Shown in pieces: positions 1-8,504 of a stretch of DNA of 64,000 bases (position 1 is its first letter; each line of letters opens with the position of its first letter). Below the pieces are notes generated by a model. The model ran no database searches, was not told the DNA's origin, and saw nothing but the letters and a program-made list of their open reading frames with translations. Origin of the DNA: Spiribacter halobius. GTDB lineage: Bacteria; Pseudomonadota; Gammaproteobacteria; Nitrococcales; Nitrococcaceae. Made by a program: the position numbers and the translations under genes. The stretch lies in contig NZ_CP086615.1 in assembly GCF_020883455.1 (NCBI RefSeq), positions 1,860,001 through 1,924,000 of the forward strand. Direction: 5' to 3'.

Positions 1-560
1 CGGCGCTGGTGCTGGAGCACGTCGGGCTCAATCCGACACGGACCGGGGTGATCGGAATCCTGCGGCGCATGGGGGCGGACATCGAGATCGAGGACCAGCG
101 CGAAGTGGGCGGCGAGCCGGTGGGACGAATCGCCGTGCGGCATGCGCCGTTGTACGGCATCGAGATTCCTCCGGAGCTGGTGCCGCTTGCCATTGACGAG
201 TTTCCGGCGATCTTCGTCGCCGCCGCCTGCGCCCAGGGCGAGACCCGGCTGGCCGGCGCCGAGGAGCTGCGGGTGAAGGAAAGCGATCGCATTCAGGTCA
301 TGGCCGACGGTCTCGCGGCCCTCGGCATTACGGCGGAGCCGCAGCCCGACGGCATCCGGATCCAGGGCGGCAGGCTCGGCGGCGGGCAGGTACGTGCCCA
401 CGGCGATCACCGCATCGCCATGGCCTTTGCCATGGCCGGACTGGCGGCCGAGGACGAGATCCTCATCGACGACTGCACGGAGGTGGACACGTCCTTCCCC
501 GGCTTCGTGGACATGGCACGGGATGCCGGGCTCGCCATCACCGTGGAGGCCGGGGCATGA
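1..560 (+). CDS. aroA: 3-phosphoshikimate 1-carboxyvinyltransferase (EPSP synthase), C-terminal part
   Basis: This is the 3' end of the gene; the open frame runs in from the window edge (codons in frame from base 3), so about 185 C-terminal residues are visible. EPSP synthase joins shikimate-3-phosphate and phosphoenolpyruvate in aromatic amino acid synthesis. Family motifs seen are GAEELRVKESDRI, HGDHRIAMAFAMAG and DDCTEVDTSFPGF near the end. It overlaps cmk by ATGA, so the two are translationally coupled, as is common in gammaproteobacteria. Confidence 0.95.
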   Translation, partial: ALVLEHVGLNPTRTGVIGILRRMGADIEIEDQREVGGEPVGRIAVRHAPLYGIEIPPELVPLAIDEFPAIFVAAACAQGETRLAGAEELRVKESDRIQVMADGLAALGITAEPQPDGIRIQGGRLGGGQVRAHGDHRIAMAFAMAGLAAEDEILIDDCTEVDTSFPGFVDMARDAGLAITVEAGA

Positions 561-1237
561 CGCCGGCACCGGTGCTGACCCTGGACGGCCCCGGCGGTGC
601 CGGCAAGGGCACCGTGGCGCGGGCGGTGGCCAGGGAGCTCGGCTGGCATCTGCTGGACAGCGGTGCGATCTACCGGCTGCTGGCGCTGGCGGCGGAGCGC
701 GCCGGTGTCGATGTGGACGACGTGCCCGGTCTGCTGCGGGTCGCCCGCGGCATGCGGCTCGAGTTCCGGCCGCGCGCGGATGGCGGCACCGAGGTCCGGC
801 TCGACGGCGAGGAGGTGAGCACGGAGATACGCAGCGAGGCCTGCGGCGAGCGGGCGTCGCGCCTCGCCGTGCTCCCGGCCGTGCGCGAGGCGCTGCTGGC
901 CCGTCAGCGCGACTTTCGCGAGCCCCCCGGACTGGTGGCCGACGGCCGCGACATGGGCACCGTGGTCTTCCCCGATGCCGAGGTGAAGGTTTTCCTCACC
1001 GCCTCCGCCGAGGAACGCGCCCGGCGGCGCCATAAGCAGTTGAAGGAGCAGGGTCTCGGTGGTAATCTCACCGACCTTTTACGGGAGATCACGGCGCGGG
1101 ACGAGCGCGACGCCAACCGTGAGGTGGCGCCGCTGGTGCCGGCCGGGGATGCCGTCACCATCGATACCACCGGCGTGCCGGTGGAAAGCGTGGTGGCGCA
1201 GGTCATGAGCCGGGTCCGCGAGCGGCTGGGCCGTTAG
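557..1237 (+). CDS. cmk: (d)CMP kinase
   Basis: 226 residues, the usual length. It phosphorylates CMP and dCMP to the diphosphates. The N-terminus carries the P-loop [11 protein letters not shown] right after the first strand, followed by LLDSGAIYR, which contacts the nucleoside monophosphate. [13 protein letters not shown] and the DERDANR stretch are further family motifs. The start ATG overlaps the aroA stop codon. The aroA-cmk-rpsA-ihfB order supports the call. Confidence 0.96.
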   Translation: MTPAPVLTLDGPGGAGKGTVARAVARELGWHLLDSGAIYRLLALAAERAGVDVDDVPGLLRVARGMRLEFRPRADGGTEVRLDGEEVSTEIRSEACGERASRLAVLPAVREALLARQRDFREPPGLVADGRDMGTVVFPDAEVKVFLTASAEERARRRHKQLKEQGLGGNLTDLLREITARDERDANREVAPLVPAGDAVTIDTTGVPVESVVAQVMSRVRERLGR

Positions 1238-1337
1238 CGGGCGCGGAGACTCCGGGAGCGGGCAACGTCACGGCGACGACTGCCCATGTCAGCAGCAACC
1301 AAACGGATCGGTGACGGTCCGGGAATCCAGTGAACCC

Positions 1338-3020
1338 ATGAGCGAAAGCTTTGCAGAACTCTTCGAGGAGAGCCTCGCGCAGACCGATATGCGGCCGGGC
1401 TCGATCGTCACGGCCCAGGTCGTGGCCATCGACGGCGAGGATGTCATCGTCAACGCCGGCCTCAAGTCGGAAGCCATCATCCCGCTGCGCCAGTTCATGG
1501 ACGAGCAGGGCAACGTCGAGATCAACGTCGGCGACGATGTCGAGGTGGCCCTCGACGCGGTCGAGGACGGTTCCGGCGAGACCCGCCTGTCGCGGGAGAA
1601 GGCCAAGCGGGCGCGCGCGTGGAAGGTCCTCGAGACGGCGTACGACGCCGGCGAGACCGTCACCGGTCAGATCAGCGGCAAGGTCAAGGGCGGCTTCACT
1701 GTCGACCTCGGCCACATCCGTGCCTTCCTCCCGGGTTCGCTGGTGGATATCCGCCCGGTGCGGGATACCACCTACCTCGAGGGCAAGGACCTCGAGTTCA
1801 AGGTGATCAAGCTCGACCCCCGGCGCAACAACGTGGTGGTCTCCCGCCGCGCGGTGGTCGAGGAAGAGTACAGCGCCGAGCGCGAGGCTCTGCTCGAGAA
1901 GCTGCAGGAGGGCCAGCAGCTCAAGGGCATCGTCAAGAACCTCACCGACTACGGCGCCTTCGTCGACCTCGGCGGGATCGACGGCCTGCTGCACATCACC
2001 GACATGGCCTGGCGGCGGGTCAAGCACCCTTCCGAGGTGGTCAACGTCGGCGACGAGATCGAGGTCAAGGTCCTCAAGTTCGACCGCGAGCGCAACCGCG
2101 TCTCCCTCGGCCTCAAGCAGCTGGGCGAGGATCCGTGGGAGGCCATCGGCCGGCGCTACCCCGAGGGCAGCCGCGTGGTCGGCCGGGTGACCAACATCAC
2201 CGACTACGGCGCCTTCGTCGAGATCGAGGAGGGCGTCGAGGGTCTGGTCCACGTCTCCGAGATGGACTGGACCAACAAGAACGTCAACCCGGCCAAGGTG
2301 GCGGCCATCGGTGACGAGGTCGAGGTGATGATCCTCGACATCGACGAGGAGCGCCGCCGCATCTCGCTCGGCATGAAGCAGTGCCAGCCGAACCCGTGGG
2401 ACGAGTTCGCCGCGAAGTACAACAAGGGTGACCGCGTCGTCGGCGCTATCAAGTCGATCACCGACTTCGGCATCTTCGTCGGCCTCGAGGGCGGTATCGA
2501 CGGCCTGGTGCATCTCTCCGACCTCTCCTGGAGCGAGACCGGCGAAGAGGCCATCCGCGACTTCCAGAAGGGCGAGGAGGTCGAGGCAGTGGTGCTCTCG
2601 GTGGACCCGGAGCGCGAGCGGATCTCCCTCGGCGTCAAGCAGCTGGCCCAGGACCCGATCTCCCAGTGGGTGGCCAACAACCCCAAGGGCACGGTGGTCA
2701 CCGGCACGGTGACCGAGGTGGATGCCAAGGGTGCGGTCATCGACCTCGGCAATGACGTGCCGGGCTACATCCGTGCCTCCGACCTCTCCCGCGACCGGGT
2801 CGACGACGCCCGCAACGTGGTGAAGGAGGGCGACAGCGTCGAGGCGAAGTTCGTCGCCGTCGATCGCCGCAACCGGATGATCAACCTCTCCGTGCGTGCC
2901 AAGTATCAGCAGGACGACCGCGACGCCGTGGAAGACTACGGCCGGCCCGGCAGTGCCGGCACCACAACCCTGGGGGATCTGCTCAAGGAGCAGATGCAGA
3001 ACCGGGATCAGGACGACTGA
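1338..3020 (+). CDS. rpsA: 30S ribosomal protein S1
   Basis: 560 residues with six S1 RNA-binding repeats (roughly residues 20-90, 105-172, 190-260, 277-347, 364-434 and 451-520), as in enterobacterial S1. S1 brings mRNA to the small subunit. The start was placed at ATG 1338 because [13 protein letters not shown] matches the conserved S1 N-terminus; an in-frame GTG at 1311 would only add nine unconserved residues. It sits between cmk and ihfB, the standard arrangement. The leader of about 100 bases lacks a strong Shine-Dalgarno, as is often true of rpsA. Confidence 0.96.
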   Translation: MSESFAELFEESLAQTDMRPGSIVTAQVVAIDGEDVIVNAGLKSEAIIPLRQFMDEQGNVEINVGDDVEVALDAVEDGSGETRLSREKAKRARAWKVLETAYDAGETVTGQISGKVKGGFTVDLGHIRAFLPGSLVDIRPVRDTTYLEGKDLEFKVIKLDPRRNNVVVSRRAVVEEEYSAEREALLEKLQEGQQLKGIVKNLTDYGAFVDLGGIDGLLHITDMAWRRVKHPSEVVNVGDEIEVKVLKFDRERNRVSLGLKQLGEDPWEAIGRRYPEGSRVVGRVTNITDYGAFVEIEEGVEGLVHVSEMDWTNKNVNPAKVAAIGDEVEVMILDIDEERRRISLGMKQCQPNPWDEFAAKYNKGDRVVGAIKSITDFGIFVGLEGGIDGLVHLSDLSWSETGEEAIRDFQKGEEVEAVVLSVDPERERISLGVKQLAQDPISQWVANNPKGTVVTGTVTEVDAKGAVIDLGNDVPGYIRASDLSRDRVDDARNVVKEGDSVEAKFVAVDRRNRMINLSVRAKYQQDDRDAVEDYGRPGSAGTTTLGDLLKEQMQNRDQDD

Positions 3021-3033
3021 ATCCCGGGCGGGC

Positions 3034-3063
3034 GCACCGCCGGCCGCCAATGGCGGGCGGTGC
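3034..3063 (+). terminator. GC-rich hairpin after rpsA
   Basis: An 8-bp stem GCACCGCC/GGCGGTGC encloses further GC-rich pairing, 14 bases after the rpsA stop. There is no T-tract, so termination may be weak or partial, and the structure could also be an mRNA-stability hairpin. Confidence 0.4.
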
Positions 3064-3147
3064 ATGCCCACCCACCCGAATGCCACGTCCCATTGCAGAC
3101 CGATCCGGCTGGCGCCGCCAGCGGATTGCTTGTGCGGGTGTTGAGCG

Positions 3148-3450
<303 letters not shown>

Positions 3451-3512
3451 GCCGGCATCCCGCGTCGGCCTGCTAAACTAGCTCGCATTGCCTACCGGCC
3501 GGGAAGACTGAC

Positions 3513-3806
3513 ATGCGACGCCTGATTGCCCTCGTCATCGCCGTGCTCGTCGTGGCCCTGGGCCTGAGCTTCGCGATGCTCAATGCCGAGTCGGCGGAGC
3601 TGAATTTCTACTTCGGCCAGCTTTCCATGCCCATCTCGCTGTGGATGGTGATCGCCGTTGTCGTCGGCGCGGTGCTGGGTGTCCTCTCCTCCGTCGGTAT
3701 GGTTTTCCGCCAGCGTCGCCAGCTCGCGCGGTTGCGGCGGCAGATCGCCGACGCCGAAAAAGAGCTCTCGGAGCTGCGCAAGCTGCCGATCCGGAACAAT
3801 CCCTGA
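3513..3806 (+). CDS. lapA: LapA family envelope protein
   Basis: 97 residues with two membrane helices (about 4-24 and 42-63) and a charged coiled-coil tail RQRRQLARLRRQIADAEKE. This is the layout of LapA (YciS), a small inner-membrane partner of LapB in control of lipopolysaccharide synthesis. Its stop codon lies two bases before the lapB start, so the two are an operon. Confidence 0.9.
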   Translation: MRRLIALVIAVLVVALGLSFAMLNAESAELNFYFGQLSMPISLWMVIAVVVGAVLGVLSSVGMVFRQRRQLARLRRQIADAEKELSELRKLPIRNNP

Positions 3807-3808
3807 CG

Positions 3809-4978
3809 ATGCCCGAGCTGCTATGGCTGCTGCTCCCGGTGGCGGCCCTGTCCGGCTGGGTCATCGGGCGCCGCGACCGGCGCCGGAGGCAGGCCGAGCG
3901 CGAGCTGAGCGGCGACTACTTCCAGGGCCTTAACTACCTCCTCAACGAGCAGCCGGACAAGGCCATCGAGGTCTTCACCCGGATGGTGGAGGTGGACGAG
4001 GACACCGCCGAGACCCATCTCACCCTGGGCAACCTGTTCCGCCGCCGCGGCGAGGTCGACCGCGCCATCCGCATCCATCAGAACCTGATCGCGCGGCCCT
4101 CGCTGGAGCGCACCCAGCGCGGCTACGCACTGCTGGAGCTCGCCAAGGACTACATGAGCGCCGGGCTGCTGGACCGGGCGGAGAGCCTGTTCACCGAGGT
4201 GGTGGAGCTGGACGAGCACGCCGAGACGGCGCTCCGCCAGCTGCTCGACATCTACCAGCAGGAGAAGGAGTGGGATCAGGCCATTGCCGTGGCGGCGCGC
4301 CTGCAGAGCCGCAGCGGCGAGGACCTGCGCCCGGTGATGGCGCAGTTCGCCTGCGAGCAGGCGGAGGAGGCATTGCGCAACCACGCCGAGCCCGGACATG
4401 TGCGCAGTCTGATCAAGCGGGCGCTAGGCTACGACGGCCAGTGCGTGCGCGCCTCGATCCTGCGGGGTGATCTGGAGCAGCGCGAGCAGGCCTGGCGCGC
4501 AGCCATCAAGGCCTACCAGCGGGTGGAGAACCAGGACCTGGACTACATCCCCGAGGTGCTACCGCGGCTCGAGACCTGCTATCAGATTCAGGGCAACGAG
4601 GAGGGGTTTCTGCGCTACCTGCACCACCTGCTGAACCGCTACCCGGGTATGTCGGTGGTCATGAAGCTCTCCGAGCTGATCCAGGCCCATGAGGGCCGGC
4701 AGGCCGCGGTGGAGTTCATGGCCTCCCAGCTGCGCCGACGGCCCTCGGTGCGAGGCCTCAACCGCCTGATCGAGCTGAACATCGACGACAACGACCCCGA
4801 CCGCCGCCGCCAGCGGGACCTGCGCGTGCTGCAGGAGCTGTTCACCGCACTGCTGGGCGACCGCATGCCCTACCGCTGCCGCGAATGCGGCTTCGAGGCC
4901 CGCCAGCTCCACTGGCAGTGCCCGAGCTGCCGGCAGTGGGGGACGATCAAGCCGGTCAGGGGGCTGCAGGGGGAGTAG
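3809..4978 (+). CDS. lapB: Lipopolysaccharide assembly protein B
   Basis: 389 residues. An N-terminal membrane anchor (about 1-18) is followed by tetratricopeptide repeats and a C-terminal rubredoxin-like zinc site with CRECGF and CPSC motifs. LapB (YciM) links LPS transport with FtsH-dependent turnover of LpxC. The start is ATG 3809, two bases after the lapA stop. The last codons lie inside the left arm of a perfect 20-bp palindrome whose right arm follows the stop codon. Confidence 0.93.
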   Translation: MPELLWLLLPVAALSGWVIGRRDRRRRQAERELSGDYFQGLNYLLNEQPDKAIEVFTRMVEVDEDTAETHLTLGNLFRRRGEVDRAIRIHQNLIARPSLERTQRGYALLELAKDYMSAGLLDRAESLFTEVVELDEHAETALRQLLDIYQQEKEWDQAIAVAARLQSRSGEDLRPVMAQFACEQAEEALRNHAEPGHVRSLIKRALGYDGQCVRASILRGDLEQREQAWRAAIKAYQRVENQDLDYIPEVLPRLETCYQIQGNEEGFLRYLHHLLNRYPGMSVVMKLSELIQAHEGRQAAVEFMASQLRRRPSVRGLNRLIELNIDDNDPDRRRQRDLRVLQELFTALLGDRMPYRCRECGFEARQLHWQCPSCRQWGTIKPVRGLQGE

Positions 4979-5006
4979 GGCGCTTTGCGCCCTACTCCCC
5001 CTGCAG
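4964..5006. repeat. Perfect palindrome straddling the lapB stop codon
   Basis: Two 20-base arms (4964-4983 and 4987-5006) are exact reverse complements around a TTT loop. The lapB TAG stop is inside the left arm, so the right arm is an inverted copy of the gene's last codons. A transcript would form a very stable hairpin. There is no downstream T-tract. uvrB ends in the same way. Confidence 0.9.
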
Positions 5007-5110
5007 AGTTCAAAGTTGCAAGTTCAAAGTTCAAAGTTACCCGCCGCACCGCCATGCTGACCAATACCGCGCGGAGAAGGTCTTTGGACCTTGAACCTTG
5101 AACTTTGAAC
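5007..5110. repeat. Inverted pair of 7-bp tandem repeats (GTTCAAA type)
   Basis: Bases 5007-5040 hold about five tandem copies of a heptamer close to AGTTCAA. Bases 5087-5110 hold the inverse (ACCTTGA / ACTTTGA) in about three copies. The 46-base spacer shows no reading frame of note. The same arrangement follows uvrB at 12083-12234. Confidence 0.85.
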
Positions 5111-5184
5111 CCGCATCCATCGATGCCGCGAATCGGCCGGCCACCGGCGCCGTGACAGTCACCGTAACGAGGAAGCCCCCAACC

Positions 5185-5868
5185 GTGTCGCGCTTCATCA
5201 TCGCCCTCGACTTCCCCGACCCCGACGCCGCGCGGCGGCTGGTGGCGCGGCTGCCGGCGGGGCGGTGCCGGCTGAAGGTGGGCAAGGAGCTGTTCGTGCG
5301 CGGCGGGCCGGGGCTGGTGCGGGAGCTGGTGGATGGCGGCTGGGACGTGTTCCTGGACCTCAAGTTCCACGACATCCCGAACACCGTCGCCGGCGCCTGC
5401 CGGGCCGCGGCGGACCTCGGGGTGTGGATGGTCAACGTGCACGCCCTCGGCGGCAGCCGGATGCTCGCCGCCGCCCGTGAGGCCATCGGCGAGGGCGCCG
5501 AGCGGCCGCTGCTCACCGCCGTCACCGTGCTCACCAGCCACGACGAGGCGACGCTCGCCGAGCTGGGCCTCGCCGGTCCGCCGGCGGCCGCCGTGGACCG
5601 ACTGGCTGGACTTGCCATGGCGGCGGGGCTGGATGGGATGGTCTGCTCGGCGCAGGAGGCCCGCCGCCTGCGTGCCGCCTATCCTCGGGGCCGGCTGGTC
5701 ACCCCTGGTATCCGGCCCGCCGGCAGCAGCGCGGACGACCAGCGTCGGGTGATGACGCCGGCGGCGGCCCTTGCCGCCGGGGCGGATGATCTGGTGGTCG
5801 GACGCCCGGTGACCGCGGCGGCGGATCCGGCCGCGGCGCTGGCCGCGCTCGAGGCCGAGCTCGCCTAG
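5185..5868 (+). CDS. pyrF: Orotidine 5'-phosphate decarboxylase
   Basis: 227 residues. It decarboxylates OMP to UMP, the last step of de novo pyrimidine synthesis. The catalytic D-x-K-x-x-D array is seen as [12 protein letters not shown], with IIALDFPD at the N-terminus and [12 protein letters not shown] plus VVGRPVTAA at the phosphate-binding end. The GTG at 5185 was chosen because GAGGAAG lies about ten bases upstream and the homology begins there; the in-frame ATG at 5098 would start inside the heptamer repeat. Confidence 0.94.
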   Translation: MSRFIIALDFPDPDAARRLVARLPAGRCRLKVGKELFVRGGPGLVRELVDGGWDVFLDLKFHDIPNTVAGACRAAADLGVWMVNVHALGGSRMLAAAREAIGEGAERPLLTAVTVLTSHDEATLAELGLAGPPAAAVDRLAGLAMAAGLDGMVCSAQEARRLRAAYPRGRLVTPGIRPAGSSADDQRRVMTPAAALAAGADDLVVGRPVTAAADPAAALAALEAELA

Positions 5869-5912
5869 GAGCCTGCGCCGCAGCCGGGAGACGTTCTACG
5901 GCGCAGGCTCCT
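5867..5912. repeat. Palindrome starting at the pyrF stop codon
   Basis: Arms AGGAGCCTGCGCCG (5867-5880) and its exact complement (5899-5912) enclose 18 bases. The left arm begins in the pyrF TAG stop. It may serve as a terminator without a T-tract or be a mobile palindromic repeat. Confidence 0.75.
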
Positions 5913-5923
5913 GGCCCGCAGCC

Positions 5924-5949
5924 GCGAATCGGTGAGGGATGCGGGCTAG
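5924..5949 (+). repeat. 26-bp dispersed repeat, copy 1
   Basis: The motif begins GCGAATCGGTGAG and ends CGGGCTAG. Close copies lie at 33114-33139, 62752-62777 (inverted) and 62910-62935. This copy differs in the centre (GGATG instead of ATATC). Confidence 0.7.
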
Positions 5950-5951
5950 GG

Positions 5952-5979
5952 TTGACCTCGTTCACGGTGTTGCTAATCT
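5952..5979 (+). promoter_or_regulatory. Probable sigma-70 promoter for the ComEA-like gene
   Basis: TTGACC (5952-5957) and TAATCT (5974-5979) are spaced by 16 bases, about 80 bases before the ATG at 6058. Confidence 0.55.
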
Positions 5980-6057
5980 CTCAGCGTCCTGCCACGACGG
6001 CGGGGCGGTCCGCCCAGGCGGCGGGCCAGTCCATCAACCAGGGAAGGAGACTCTCCC

Positions 6058-6321
6058 ATGCGTATCCTGCGTCATCTGCTGGCGGGCCTGTGCCTCGCCG
6101 TCGCGTCCACCGCGGCCCTGGCGGCCGATCCCGTGAACGTCAATGCTGCCGATGCGGAGGCCCTGCAGACGCTGAACGGCGTCGGTCCGGCCACCGCCGA
6201 GGCGATCATCGAGGAGCGGGAGGCCAACGGCCCGTTCGCGAGCGTCGAGGAGCTGGTGCGCGTCAACGGCATCGGCGAGACCACCATGGAGCGTCTTCGC
6301 GACGCCGTCACCGTCGAGTGA
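6058..6321 (+). CDS. ComEA-type helix-hairpin-helix protein, exported
   Basis: 87 residues. A signal peptide (cut after the ALAA region, about residue 22) is followed by a tandem helix-hairpin-helix domain: VNVNAADAEALQTLNGVG and ELVRVNGIGETTMERL. Such short ComEA-like proteins bind DNA in the periplasm and can act in DNA uptake, though many members have no proven role. No other competence gene is nearby. An AAGGAGA ribosome site precedes the start. Confidence 0.85.
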   Translation: MRILRHLLAGLCLAVASTAALAADPVNVNAADAEALQTLNGVGPATAEAIIEEREANGPFASVEELVRVNGIGETTMERLRDAVTVE

Positions 6322-6409
6322 CGACACGCCGCTGGCGGGGCGCCTGACAGGGCCCCCGCCATCGGTTACGCTCCGGGGCGTTGATTAACCCGCTGGAGTG
6401 CAACGGACA

Positions 6410-7285
6410 ATGGCGAAACGCATCCGCAAGGCCGTGTTCCCGGTTGCCGGGCTCGGCACCCGCTTTCTGCCCGCCACCAAGGCCAACCCCAAGGAAATGC
6501 TGCCGGTGGTGGACAAGCCACTGATCCAGTATGCCGCCGAGGAGGCCGTGCGCGCCGGGATCGAGACCCTGGTGTTCGTCAACGGGCGCAACAAGCGCAG
6601 CATCCCGGACCACTTCGACAAGGCCTACGAGCTCGAGACCGAGCTCGAGAGCAAGGGCAAGCTGGATCGCCTGAAGGCGGTGCGCAACATCGTGCCGAGC
6701 AGCGTCGCCTGCGTGTACATCCGCCAGTCCGAGGCCCTGGGGCTCGGTCATGCCGTGCTCTGTGCCGAGCCGGTGGTGGGGGATGAGCCCTTCGCCGTGA
6801 TTCTCGCCGACGACCTGATCGACGATCCGGAGGGCCACGGCTGCCTGGCGCAGATGGTGGAGCAGTACGACAACCACGTCGCCAGCATGATCGGCGTCCA
6901 GCGTGTGCCCAAGGACCACACCGACCGCTACGGGGTGGTCAGCATCGATCCCGTGGACGAGCGCCTCGGGCGCATGCACGGCATCGTCGAGAAGCCAGCG
7001 CCGGAGAAGGCGCCATCGACCCTGGGCGTGGTCGGCCGCTACATCCTCAACCCCGCCATCTTCAACAAGCTGCGCCAGACCCGGCCCGGTGCTGGCGGCG
7101 AGATCCAGCTTACCGACGCCATTGCCGCCCTGATGAAGGACGAGGACGTCTTCGCCTACGAGTTCCGCGGCACCCGCTACGATTGCGGCGACAAGCTCGG
7201 CTACCTGCAGGCGACGGTGGAGTATGGCCTCAAGCACCCCGAGCTGGGGGCGGCCTTCCGCGAGTACCTAGCGGCGCGCGAGTGA
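6410..7285 (+). CDS. galU: UTP-glucose-1-phosphate uridylyltransferase
   Basis: 291 residues from ATG 6410. It makes UDP-glucose for LPS, exopolysaccharide and osmolyte sugars. The nucleotidyltransferase signature [20 protein letters not shown] is at the N-terminus, with [12 protein letters not shown], the metal-site LADDLID and GEIQLTDAI following. A GTG four codons upstream is possible, but [14 protein letters not shown] is the usual family start. Confidence 0.95.
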   Translation: MAKRIRKAVFPVAGLGTRFLPATKANPKEMLPVVDKPLIQYAAEEAVRAGIETLVFVNGRNKRSIPDHFDKAYELETELESKGKLDRLKAVRNIVPSSVACVYIRQSEALGLGHAVLCAEPVVGDEPFAVILADDLIDDPEGHGCLAQMVEQYDNHVASMIGVQRVPKDHTDRYGVVSIDPVDERLGRMHGIVEKPAPEKAPSTLGVVGRYILNPAIFNKLRQTRPGAGGEIQLTDAIAALMKDEDVFAYEFRGTRYDCGDKLGYLQATVEYGLKHPELGAAFREYLAARE

Positions 7286-7304
7286 TCCTGCCATGGGGTG
7301 ACGA

Positions 7305-7332
7305 GCCGGGCCGCTGCGAGTTGCGGCCCGGC
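7305..7332. terminator. Hairpin between convergent galU and the surface-protein gene
   Basis: GCCGGGCCGC (7305-7314) and GCGGCCCGGC (7323-7332) form a perfect 10-bp stem with an 8-base loop. It stands between two converging genes and could stop transcription from both sides, although no clear T-tract follows. Confidence 0.55.
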
Positions 7333-7345
7333 TGCGTCTGACGTC

Positions 7346-8035
7346 TCAGGATAGAGAAGCGCCCCGGCGAGGTGACGAGCAGCGGGCACGCGCGGCGATG
7401 AGACCGAGCATGCCCATGGCAAGCAGCGGCGCGGTGCCGGGCAGGGGTACGGTGCCATTGTCGGGCACTGGCGCGGCGGAGGATATCGCGCCAACGGCGT
7501 CAATGTCTGCTCCGGCGTAGGTCACATTGCTGGTATTTTCGTTGGGATCGTCCTGAAGCCGGACATAGGAGAACTGCGTGAAAGGATCGATTCCCGCATC
7601 CGCCAGGAACGGGTCAATATCGATGCTGGACGTACTCCCGGTCACCGAGCCTACGCTCAGAAAGTTCTCGTTGTCGTCACTGATCCACACGAACGTATCC
7701 TCTACCAGAGGCCCCACCTCGAAGATATGAAGATCCGCCTGGTCGCTGTCACTCCCGGTGAGGGAGTTGTCCGTGAACCGGTAAGTGATGAAGCCACCCT
7801 GACCCAGCGAGTAGGCCGCCTCTCCGTCGTTCGGAGGGCCCAAGCTCGCCGCTGGATCAAAGTTACCGGCCGTCGGAGCAGGATCACCAACGATAACGTC
7901 AAGGTATTCATCCGCAAAGGAAACATCACCTGATGGGAAGGTGATCCCGTCATAGGTGGTCGCCGCGCTGGCGGCGTTAACCGCAAGCAGACTGCCTGCA
8001 AGAATGGCAAGGCATCCAGTATATCGAAGTCGCAT
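7346..8035 (-). CDS. Secreted protein with VPLPG/PEP-CTERM-type sorting tail
   Basis: 229 residues. A signal peptide (about 1-25, ending AASA) is followed by an Asp/Ser/Thr-rich, cysteine-free body suited to a secreted protein. The C-terminus has the tripartite sorting layout: VPLPGTAPLL near residue 196, a hydrophobic helix, then an Arg-rich end (ARARC). This resembles the VPLPA variant of PEP-CTERM, which exosortase cleaves and which is linked to exopolysaccharide and floc formation. No exosortase gene is in this window. ATG 8035 was chosen for its AAGGGGGAG ribosome site and signal peptide. The gene looks less GC-rich than its neighbours. Confidence 0.8.
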   Translation of the reverse strand: MRLRYTGCLAILAGSLLAVNAASAATTYDGITFPSGDVSFADEYLDVIVGDPAPTAGNFDPAASLGPPNDGEAAYSLGQGGFITYRFTDNSLTGSDSDQADLHIFEVGPLVEDTFVWISDDNENFLSVGSVTGSTSSIDIDPFLADAGIDPFTQFSYVRLQDDPNENTSNVTYAGADIDAVGAISSAAPVPDNGTVPLPGTAPLLAMGMLGLIAARARCSSPRRGASLS

Positions 8036-8071
8036 ATTTCTCCCCCTTGTTGTGCTTCGCAATGACTTCGT

Positions 8072-8088
8072 ATGCAAACTGCAGGCCA
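8072..8088 (-). promoter_or_regulatory. Candidate sigma-54 promoter of the surface-protein gene
   Basis: Read on the minus strand, TGGCCTGCAGTTTGCAT has the GG-N10-GC spacing of the -24/-12 sigma-54 promoter and the TTTGCA -12 element. It would start transcription about 25 bases before the ATG at 8035. PEP-CTERM genes are known to be RpoN-driven in several bacteria. Confidence 0.6.
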
Positions 8089-8314
8089 ATCAACTAATCG
8101 CGGGAAAAATCAGCGCGATGCGATTGGGTGCGCATGACAAGAGTGAGAATTTGTAAAGTATTTGAACACAGACTGCGCACAGGAGGGTGGAAGTCGCATT
8201 TATGCTTGCGGCGAGGCATGCCGGTAAGTTGGGTGGGTATTGATGCGCGCTGGGGCGGCCCCTTGGTTCGGAGTCCGGACTGCACGGCGGCGGTACGGCA
8301 ATATGACGCGCATG

Positions 8315-8342
8315 AAAAAGGCGCTTCCACTGGAAGCGCCTT
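8315..8342 (-). terminator. Rho-independent terminator of tRNA-Asn
   Basis: An 11-bp perfect stem (8318-8328 with 8332-8342) and 3-base loop are followed on the minus strand by five T residues. Confidence 0.85.
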
Positions 8343-8356
8343 CTCCGCATGCGAAT

Positions 8357-8431
8357 TGGCTCCCCGGGACGGATTCGAACCGCCGACCCAGTGGTTAACA
8401 GCCACTTGCTCTACCGCTGAGCTACCGGGGA
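8357..8431 (-). tRNA. tRNA-Asn (GTT)
   Basis: A 75-base cloverleaf with encoded CCA. The acceptor is TCCCCGG/CCGGGGA, the anticodon loop reads CTGTTAA with GTT anticodon, and the T-arm contains GGTTCGAATCC. Confidence 0.95.
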
Positions 8432-8442
8432 ATAGGCTGCGT

Positions 8443-8470
8443 AGTCTATCGGCTCTGCCGCTGCCGTCAA
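8443..8470 (-). promoter_or_regulatory. Promoter of tRNA-Asn
   Basis: On the minus strand TTGACG (8470-8465) and TAGACT (8448-8443) are 16 bases apart, with the expected start a few bases before the tRNA. Confidence 0.65.
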
Positions 8471-8504
8471 CCGGCGCCCCGCGGGCGCCGGTGGCGGTCA
8501 CGCT

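Noticed and set aside
1311-1337. Upstream GTG start for rpsA
   Set aside because: Adds nine unconserved residues; the conserved S1 start is at 1338.
5007-5110. CRISPR array
   Set aside because: Units are 7 bp, directly adjacent and degenerate, with no spacers and an inverted second tract.
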